Shown: piece by piece, positions 59,414 to 64,000 of the stretch
How the letters are laid out: every line of letters begins with the position of its first letter
How positions within the stretch are numbered: position 1 is the stretch's first letter
Source: Conexibacter sp. CPCC 205762
GTDB taxonomy: Bacteria; Actinomycetota; Thermoleophilia; Solirubrobacterales; Solirubrobacteraceae
Reading direction: 5' to 3'
Length of the DNA stretch: 64,000 nt
NCBI RefSeq assembly: GCF_030646155.1
Contig: NZ_JAUTDN010000009.1
Span: 62,001-126,000, forward strand
Position numbers and translations under genes: made by a program
The notes under the pieces: generated by a model
Told to the model about the DNA's origin: nothing
The model's database searches: none
What the model saw: only the letters and a program-made list of their open reading frames with translations

Positions 59414-60961
59414 CTAGCGTTCGATCCCAAACGCTTCGTGCTGCGGCGCCGACGTGGACGTCGTAGGAGCCGGCCCGGTCGCGGAGTCGCTGCCCGCTTC
59501 TGTGCCGGATCCTGATCCCGAGCCCGAGGATTCCCCGCCGCTCGACGACGCCGCGGCCGTCTCGGCGGCGTCGGGTCGTGTCGCAGCGGCGCCACGAGGG
59601 GACGCCGGAGATGCGGTCGTGTTCTCGATGCCGATGTCGCGAGACCGTGAAGCCGGCCTGCGTCTCGACCTACTCCCTACCTCGCTCGTTGGGCCCGTCT
59701 CGAACGCGAACTCGCCGGGTGGCTCCAGCCGCGACGGCCGCGAATTCCCGCGAGGCTTCGATGCGGAACGGTTGCGATCGCGCGCCAGGGTGCTCGGTGA
59801 GAACGGTCCGGTGGTTGGCGCGCTCGGCAACAGCGCCCGGGACGCGCTCCCAGCGAGGATCGGATCGATCGACTGCGGGGTTGACGACGCTCTCTCCGCC
59901 GCTCTGCGGTTGACAGCAGCCGACGGTCGTCTGGTGCCGCTGTCGTCCGCGGCGCTTGGAAGGACTCCCGTCGCTGCCGCCACGCACCCGACGCTCACCA
60001 CCGTAAGGCAGCCAGCGGTGATCGCTCTGCCGGCAGTCATGCCACCGAAGGCGAGCACCCCGCCACCACCCGCGGCAGCTGCGCCGTCGGAACCGCCGAT
60101 CCCAAGCAGCATCCGCGCGCTCTCCCCGATCGAACGCAACGCAGCACCAATGTGGTGAAGCGCGCCGACTCGCGCGTCAATCTCTGCGCCAGCTCCGCCC
60201 CAAATCGGGACCAAGGCGGCACCAAGCTGCTCCTGCGCGCGGCCGTACTCGAGGCTGTAGGCGCGGCAGGCGGCGCACGTTCTCAGATGCTCCTGAGCCT
60301 CGGCGATCTTCGGCGACTCCGGCGCGAGAATTCTCAGGGTGTAGGCGCGAATCAGCGACCCGTTTGCCTCGCACCAAGCGCCGTCAGCGATCGCAGCGAC
60401 GTACGCATCGAGCTGGTCGAGCAGACCGCGACGCCCCTTGTGACCGTCGAGAAGCTTGTGGAGCCGTTTGAGCGGCAGCCCGGACTTCGCGCTGATCTCA
60501 GGCCGCGTGTGCCCGGTCAGGAGAAGCGCTACGACCCTGCCGTCGCGCTCGGAGAACTTGTGGCGGGCGACTGCAGCCGCAGCCCGAATCGCATCGGTGC
60601 GGCTGACCTGCTCAAGCATCTCGTCACCGGCGACGACCAGCTGGCGTGCAGCAGTCAGCGGCATCTCTCTCGACGCGTGGTCGCTGCGCCGCGCGTCGAT
60701 CGCCCGCCGCTTGGTCGCGATCACCAGCCATCCCGCGGCATTGTCGATTTCACCGCCAGCATCCACCAGGGCCACGAGATCAAGCCACGCGCCGTTGTAG
60801 GCCGCATCGAGATCGACGTCGGTCACGAAATGGTTCGCCGCGCGGAGGTCTGCTCGTGCCTTCCGCAGCACCGACACCCGCGCCGAGGTGTAGTGCGCGT
60901 CAAGCAGCTGGTCCGATCTCGTCCGGCCGACAGCCTCGCGTGGCGCGCGCAGCGAGCTCAT
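59414..60961 (-). CDS. ECF sigma factor with fused anti-sigma-like, membrane-anchored C-terminus
   Basis: 515 residues. The ATG at 60961 overlaps the stop of a possible leader peptide. Region 2-like: SVLRKARADLRAANHFVTDVD, LDAAYNGAWLDLVA and WLVIATKRRAIDARRSDHA. Region 4-like helix-turn-helix: ERDGRVVALLLTGHTRPEIS, AKSGLPLKRLHKLLDG. A HLRTCAACRAY Cys motif follows, as in zinc-binding anti-sigma proteins, then a hydrophobic segment (AITAGCLTVVSVGCVAAATG) and a long Ser/Thr/Pro-rich outer tail ending QHEAFGIER. This layout would tether the sigma factor to the membrane through a built-in anti-sigma part and release it on a surface signal. A copy of the promoter-like motif lies just upstream, suggesting autoregulation. 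Region 2 is divergent, but overall order and neighbours support the call. Confidence 0.75.
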   Translation of the reverse strand: MSSLRAPREAVGRTRSDQLLDAHYTSARVSVLRKARADLRAANHFVTDVDLDAAYNGAWLDLVALVDAGGEIDNAAGWLVIATKRRAIDARRSDHASREMPLTAARQLVVAGDEMLEQVSRTDAIRAAAAVARHKFSERDGRVVALLLTGHTRPEISAKSGLPLKRLHKLLDGHKGRRGLLDQLDAYVAAIADGAWCEANGSLIRAYTLRILAPESPKIAEAQEHLRTCAACRAYSLEYGRAQEQLGAALVPIWGGAGAEIDARVGALHHIGAALRSIGESARMLLGIGGSDGAAAAGGGGVLAFGGMTAGRAITAGCLTVVSVGCVAAATGVLPSAADDSGTRRPSAAVNRRAAERASSTPQSIDPILAGSASRALLPSAPTTGPFSPSTLARDRNRSASKPRGNSRPSRLEPPGEFAFETGPTSEVGSRSRRRPASRSRDIGIENTTASPASPRGAAATRPDAAETAAASSSGGESSGSGSGSGTEAGSDSATGPAPTTSTSAPQHEAFGIER

Positions 60962-61083
60962 GGAGTCTCGCCGTGCACGCGCACGCGAGCGCCGACGACA
61001 CGGCGGGCGTCCGCCGTCAACGGACTCTGGGTCAAGGGCGGCAGACGACGCGCAGACGAACGGCCACGGGCGAAAGCGATCAT
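60958..61083 (-). CDS. Possible leader peptide coupled to the sigma gene
   Basis: A 41-codon frame starts at an ATG only six bases after the second block of the promoter motif, so the message may be leaderless. It ends in a TGA overlapping the sigma ATG (ATGA). The product (MIAFARGRSSARRLPPL...) is basic and featureless. Coupling would make sigma translation depend on translation of this peptide. Confidence 0.4.
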   Translation of the reverse strand: MIAFARGRSSARRLPPLTQSPLTADARRVVGARVRVHGETP

Positions 61084-61089
61084 GGGGAA

Positions 61090-61121
61090 TGTCGGAACAA
61101 GCGGCACGTTTGTACCCCCCC
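61090..61121 (-). promoter_or_regulatory. Copy 5 of the promoter-like motif, before the sigma gene
   Basis: The leftward strand reads GGGGGGGTACAAACG..., then GTTCCGACATTC. It shares GTTCCGACATTC and spacing with the conjugation-operon copy. It implies the sigma factor controls its own gene. Confidence 0.72.
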
Positions 61122-61390
61122 AGTTGCCGGCTCTCCTCAGATTCGCCACCTTCGCCTCCGTCGCGACCGTCAGCTCTAAGCCTCATCGGCGTTGCCCGCC
61201 GGCAACTGGACCATCAGCGACACGAACTCAACATCTGTTGAGCAGTCTCGCCGTGCGCACCGCTCGGTGTAGGTCGCTGCGACGGCCGGCCGCAGACCAC
61301 CTAAGACCGGTCCGATGCTGCCGCCAGGCCGACTCGAAGCTCGAATTCCTCGCTTCCTCTCCTGCCGCGCTCAATGTGCTGACGGTCCGC

Positions 61391-61408
61391 TGTCGGCCTT
61401 CGCCGACA
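61391..61408. promoter_or_regulatory. Perfect hairpin/operator TGTCGGC-CTTC-GCCGACA
   Basis: A 7-base perfect inverted repeat with a CTTC loop lies 26 bases before the start at 61435. It could be an operator or leader hairpin. Its arm carries TGTCGG, the same six bases as block two of the promoter motif read on the plus strand. Confidence 0.45.
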
Positions 61409-61434
61409 CAAAAACCTCAAGAAGGGAGCACCGC

Positions 61435-61653
61435 ATGCTGGATCCCGCAGTCAGACGAGCCTGCAAGAGCCTCGTAGACGGCTACCTGGCTGTCGAGGCA
61501 CGCGTACGTGATCTCGACGCCCAGGCCGCTGCCCTCAACACCGAGGCGAAGGCATTGCGTCGCAGCCAGAGAAGCGTCGCAGAGTCGATTCGGACGATGG
61601 GCGGTGGCGAGATGCTCGACGCCGCGAGCAGACGATTCGACCAAGGCGTGTAG
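61435..61653 (+). CDS. Small coiled-coil-like protein
   Basis: 72 residues. The ATG at 61435 follows GAAGGGAG. It is almost entirely helical with heptad-like spacing: VDGYLAVEARVRDLDAQ, ALNTEAKALRRSQRSV, then AESIRTMGGG. It is not recognised. It is the first rightward gene after the sigma unit and ends before a strong hairpin. Confidence 0.6.
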   Translation: MLDPAVRRACKSLVDGYLAVEARVRDLDAQAAALNTEAKALRRSQRSVAESIRTMGGGEMLDAASRRFDQGV

Positions 61654-61668
61654 CGCGCTCGACAGGTC

Positions 61669-61703
61669 CTGTCCCCGGCTGCCGCAGTCCTGGCCGGGGA
61701 CAG
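61669..61703 (+). terminator. Hairpin CTGTCCCCGGC / GCCGGGGACAG
   Basis: An 11-base perfect stem with a 13-base loop begins 16 bases past the stop at 61653. It is a likely terminator, without a U-run. Confidence 0.6.
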
Positions 61704-61765
61704 AGACATCGGCCACGACAGGTGTCCAGACCGATCAGCCAGCAGCGTCCAGAACCAGTGAGGAG

Positions 61766-61799
61766 GGCTCGTCCCCGCGGCGCGCCGCGGGGACGAGCC
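61766..61799. repeat. 34-base perfect palindrome
   Basis: GGCTCGTCCCCGCGGCG followed directly by its reverse complement, with no spacer. It lies in the gap before the HNH gene. It could be a bidirectional terminator, a protein-binding site or a resolution/nicking site. Confidence 0.6.
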
Positions 61800-61847
61800 T
61801 CGGCAGTCTCCCGTGCGGCGGTCCGATCGGCGTGAGAGACTCGGCGC

Positions 61848-62276
61848 GTGGCAAAGCGCTCGCGCTGGACATGTCCGAGATGCCTCTCGAGTCCCGCAGA
61901 CGGCCCGTTCAGGGCAGGCAGGTACCTGATCAAGTGTCCGACCTGTCAAGTCCTGTCGCGGATCAGCGACCTTCCACCGAGGATCCAGCTTTCGCTCTTG
62001 CCATCGTCGAGAGAACCCCGGGGCCCCGCCGGACTCGACCATCTCAGTGCGCAGCTGCGGCGCGTCTTCCAGCGCGATAGAGGCATCTGCTGGCTCTGCC
62101 AGCTTCCCGTCGATCCTTGGGCCCCCGGAAAACGCCGTCCGTCTCGCGACCACGTATGGCCGCGCTCGCTCGGCGGGACCAACAGGCAAGCGAATCTGCG
62201 GTTGGCGCACGCCGACTGCAACGCCCGTCGTGGCGCCCCAGCCGTCGCCACGAGCACAGCGACCAACGCCGCCTGA
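61848..62276 (+). CDS. HNH endonuclease-family protein
   Basis: 142 residues, GTG at 61848. The N-terminus has two zinc-ribbon pairs (WTCPRCLSS and IKCPTCQVL). The C-terminal half is an HNH domain: GICWLCQLPVD, RPSRDHVWPRSLGG (first His of the HNH), NRQANLRLAHADCNARRG. The spacing of Cys, DH, N and C matches the McrA-like subfamily. It probably cuts DNA. Its place at the element edge may indicate a restriction or homing role. Confidence 0.8.
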   Translation: MAKRSRWTCPRCLSSPADGPFRAGRYLIKCPTCQVLSRISDLPPRIQLSLLPSSREPRGPAGLDHLSAQLRRVFQRDRGICWLCQLPVDPWAPGKRRPSRDHVWPRSLGGTNRQANLRLAHADCNARRGAPAVATSTATNAA

Positions 62277-62692
62277 ACCACGCAACACGCAGCCCGCGAA
62301 ACGGGCCGTTGCCGAGCGCGCTCGACCGGGGTAGGCGAGCAGCCAACGGCTCGGGCCGGCCGACAGGATGGTGCGTCCACCCGCTTGGCGCCGGTTCCCG
62401 AATCCTGGCGCTGGAACGGCGCAGAGCCGAGTAATGGCTCCCGGTATACCGCCGCCAGACGATTCCTCACGAGTTCGCAAACTCATGAGCGAACACGCCA
62501 GGATGCTCCGAAAAGATCAACGAAAATCGGATACCGCGCTCTCGGCGACTCGGCTCGCGTCCCGGGCGCCTGCCGTCTGACCTCGGTCGAACCGCCCGAG
62601 CGGTCCGGTATCATTCCCCCCTGTAAATGCTTCCGATCATGGCGATTTCGGGACGCGGACGGACAGCGGTTTCGGTAGTATCTCCAGCTGTA
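62277..62692. other. Gap between the HNH gene and tRNA-Phe
   Basis: 416 bases without a convincing gene. A 48-codon frame at 62434-62580 has no ribosome site. A TATCAT/TAGTAT-like -10 region occurs before the tRNA. No long repeat of the tRNA 3' end was found elsewhere in the window. Confidence 0.4.
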
Positions 62693-62765
62693 GGCCACTT
62701 AGCTCAGTTGGTAGAGCACACGACTGAAAATCGTGGTGTCCCCAGTTCGAGTCTGGGAGTCGCCA
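62693..62765 (+). tRNA. tRNA-Phe (GAA)
   Basis: The cloverleaf can be drawn completely. Acceptor GGCCACT/AGTCGCC, D arm GCTC-AGTTGGTA-GAGC, anticodon stem CACGA/TCGTG with loop CTGAAAA (anticodon GAA), variable GTGTC, T arm CCCAG-TTCGAGT-CTGGG, discriminator A. CCA is not encoded. Position 4 is C opposite C69, a mismatch; a G would restore the stem. It may be a real variant, decay, or a sequence error. Confidence 0.92.
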
Positions 62766-62941
62766 TCCCTATGTTCCGCCGCAAATCGCCGGTTTCCTCG
62801 CTTCAGTCGAAGCGAGGGGGCCGGCGCCTTTGTGGTCACGCCGGGCCGGTTTTCGGCTATCGCGTGACCAGATCGCCGTTCGAGATATCGGTACTCGCAA
62901 CCCGAGGGGGTGGCTGCAGACGCCTCCGCCGACAGGGTTGG

Positions 62942-63676
62942 GTGCAGCAGAATCCGCCCTTCAGCCCCGAGTTCGTCGACGCCGTCGCGCACCGTGTGCT
63001 GGACCTCTCGCGCCGCAAGCTGAGAGTCAGCGACGTCGCCAGGATCTACGGCGTCCACCCGACGTGGGTCTACACGCATGCCGACCAGCTCGGCGCGATC
63101 CGACTTGGCCGCGGGCCGAAAGCGTCGCTGCGGTTCGACCCGGCGACGGTTGACGACGCCTTCGCGGCGCTCGCCGACGCTGACGCGTCAACGTCGCCTG
63201 AGCCGCCGTCGCTCGCGCAGCGGGCGCTGGAGCGTCACCGCGGGGCGGTCGAGATGGCGGGCTGGATAGTTCTGCGCGAGGTCGCTGTCGCCGACGATGT
63301 CGTCGTCCACTTCGGTCTTCTCGGGCCCGGTGGCATGGCCGTGGTCGCAGCGGGAGGCCCCGTGCCGAAGCACGCGCGAGCGATCTACGCTGACCGGCAG
63401 GCGAACGCGCTTGCCAAGCGGCTCGGCATCGACTCCGGCGCCGTCACGCGCGTCGTCACAACGCTGGGCTCGAACGACACGCCAAACGCTTGCCAGATCG
63501 GCGGCCTCTGCTACACGGTCGTAGGTGACGATCAGCTGCCAGGGTGGTTGGCGAGCTTGCCGACCGTGATCGCGCCGCAGCAGCTTGAAGCGACCCGCGA
63601 AGCGATCGCGCTTCACGCTGAGCGTGAAGCAGGCCAGAAGCCGCTCCGACTGCCAAGCACCCCTCAGCACGGCTGA
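62942..63676 (+). CDS. HTH protein with possible NERD-like C-terminal domain
   Basis: 244 residues from a GTG at 62942; an in-frame ATG at 62771, next to the tRNA, is an alternative. Residues ~20-70 form an excisionase/MerR-like helix-turn-helix (RVSDVARIYGVHPTWVYTH) followed by IRLGRGPKASLRFDP. From ~95 the sequence GWIVLREVAVADDVVVHFG, LLGPGGMAVVAAGG, then helix and PGWLASLPTVI resembles a nuclease-related (NERD) core in layout, though key acidic residues are unclear. It is a possible DNA-processing or regulatory protein beside the tRNA. The function is not established. Confidence 0.55.
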   Translation: MQQNPPFSPEFVDAVAHRVLDLSRRKLRVSDVARIYGVHPTWVYTHADQLGAIRLGRGPKASLRFDPATVDDAFAALADADASTSPEPPSLAQRALERHRGAVEMAGWIVLREVAVADDVVVHFGLLGPGGMAVVAAGGPVPKHARAIYADRQANALAKRLGIDSGAVTRVVTTLGSNDTPNACQIGGLCYTVVGDDQLPGWLASLPTVIAPQQLEATREAIALHAEREAGQKPLRLPSTPQHG

Positions 63677-63819
63677 AGCCGCCTTCGAGTGCCGTCGGAG
63701 GTGGGGGAGCGCATCGTCCCACGGTGCCCGATCAGCTAGCCGCAGCCACCGCCGCTGCGGCGAAGCCGCGCGATCGACGGCTTCAGTGCAAGTCGTTTTC
63801 TAGGCCGACTGGCGCGCTC

Positions 63820-64000
63820 TCATCCAGGCCACGTGGGCCGAAGAAGCCCTTCGTCCAAACGCAGAAGCCAAGCGACCTCGGCGTAGTGCTCGACCACCTC
63901 GGCGAGCGTAAAGGCCCGACGTGGGTCGTCCGCGACCGTCACAACCCCGTGGCGTCCGAGAAGGACGGCGCCGCCATCGCCGAGCGCCGTGGCCGCTGCC
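63820..64000 (-). CDS. Class II aldolase/adducin-family protein, C-terminal part (runs off the right edge)
   Basis: The last ~60 codons of a leftward gene whose start is beyond the window. The sequence GGAVLLGRHGVVTVADDP, RAFTLAEVVEHYAEVAWLL is the typical end of class II aldolases (fuculose-phosphate aldolase/ribulose-phosphate epimerase group), with the HG turn and AE helix. It stops at 63820. This is a housekeeping-type enzyme and suggests the chromosome resumes here. The 143 bases between 63676 and 63820 hold nothing I can identify. Confidence 0.72.
   Translation of the reverse strand, partial: AAATALGDGGAVLLGRHGVVTVADDPRRAFTLAEVVEHYAEVAWLLRLDEGLLRPTWPG

Noticed and set aside
62693..62765. 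tRNA-Phe as the proven attachment site of the element
   Set aside because: An element integrated into the 3' end of this tRNA would lie to its right, but the conjugation genes lie to its left. No integrase and no direct repeat of the tRNA end are in the window, so the boundary is unproven.
1..64000. CRISPR arrays, rRNA genes, IS elements and integrases
   Set aside because: I found no regularly spaced repeats, no rRNA signatures, no transposase or tyrosine/serine recombinase motifs and no terminal inverted repeats with target duplications.

Overview
The window is very GC-rich DNA with strong GC bias at third codon positions and AAGGAG-type ribosome sites. It has the gene style of a high-GC actinomycete, probably class Thermoleophilia (Solirubrobacterales/Conexibacter-like). 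That placement is an inference from secreted repeat proteins, an ECF sigma factor fused to an anti-sigma-like tail, and codon use. About 85% of the window (roughly 1-37 kb and 43.7-61 kb) is a large conjugative element or integrated plasmid transcribed almost entirely leftward. Many of its genes are joined by 4-base ATGA/GTGA overlaps. At the right edge lie a tRNA-Phe and a partial class II aldolase that look chromosomal.

Layout, left to right. 1-3.1 kb: a von Willebrand factor A protein with an HELGH metallopeptidase motif (cut by the edge), paired with a MoxR-like AAA ATPase. 3.2-15.4 kb: a DNA-modification/anti-restriction region with a Mom-like GNAT, a DpdA-like (7-deazaguanine-in-DNA) transglycosylase, a PP-loop PAPS-reductase-like protein, a phage-type C5 cytosine methyltransferase and many small unknown proteins. 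15.5-20.8 kb: a 1760-residue adenine-methyltransferase/SNF2-helicase fusion of DarB-like type. 20.9-28.6 kb: a replication/recombination block (ERF annealing protein, UvrD helicase, CsrA homologue, AEP primase with CHC2 zinc finger). 28.7-37 kb: small unknown proteins, a winged-helix regulator and a RelE-like protein. 37-43.3 kb: a rightward island with a small possible regulator, a large secreted repeat protein, a subtilisin-like protein with an altered catalytic serine, and a CxxC protein. 43.7-58.4 kb: a nine-gene type IV secretion/conjugation operon (TcpC-, TcpE-, VirB4-, VirB6- and VirB8-like proteins, a three-domain wall hydrolase, and a coupling ATPase fused to a replication-relaxation domain). 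58.8-61.1 kb: a decayed sigma paralogue and an intact ECF sigma factor. 61.4-62.3 kb: a small protein and an HNH nuclease. 62.7-64 kb: tRNA-Phe, an HTH protein and the aldolase end.

The most striking signal is a two-block promoter-like motif, on the leftward strand GGGGGgTACA, then 15 bases, then CCGACA. It occurs five times with identical spacing: before the conjugation operon, the intact ECF sigma gene, its decayed paralogue, the replication block and the modification block. This suggests an element-encoded, self-regulated sigma factor that switches on transfer, replication and host-restriction evasion together. The sigma factor and the first conjugation membrane protein also share a C-terminal HE-F-IER tail.
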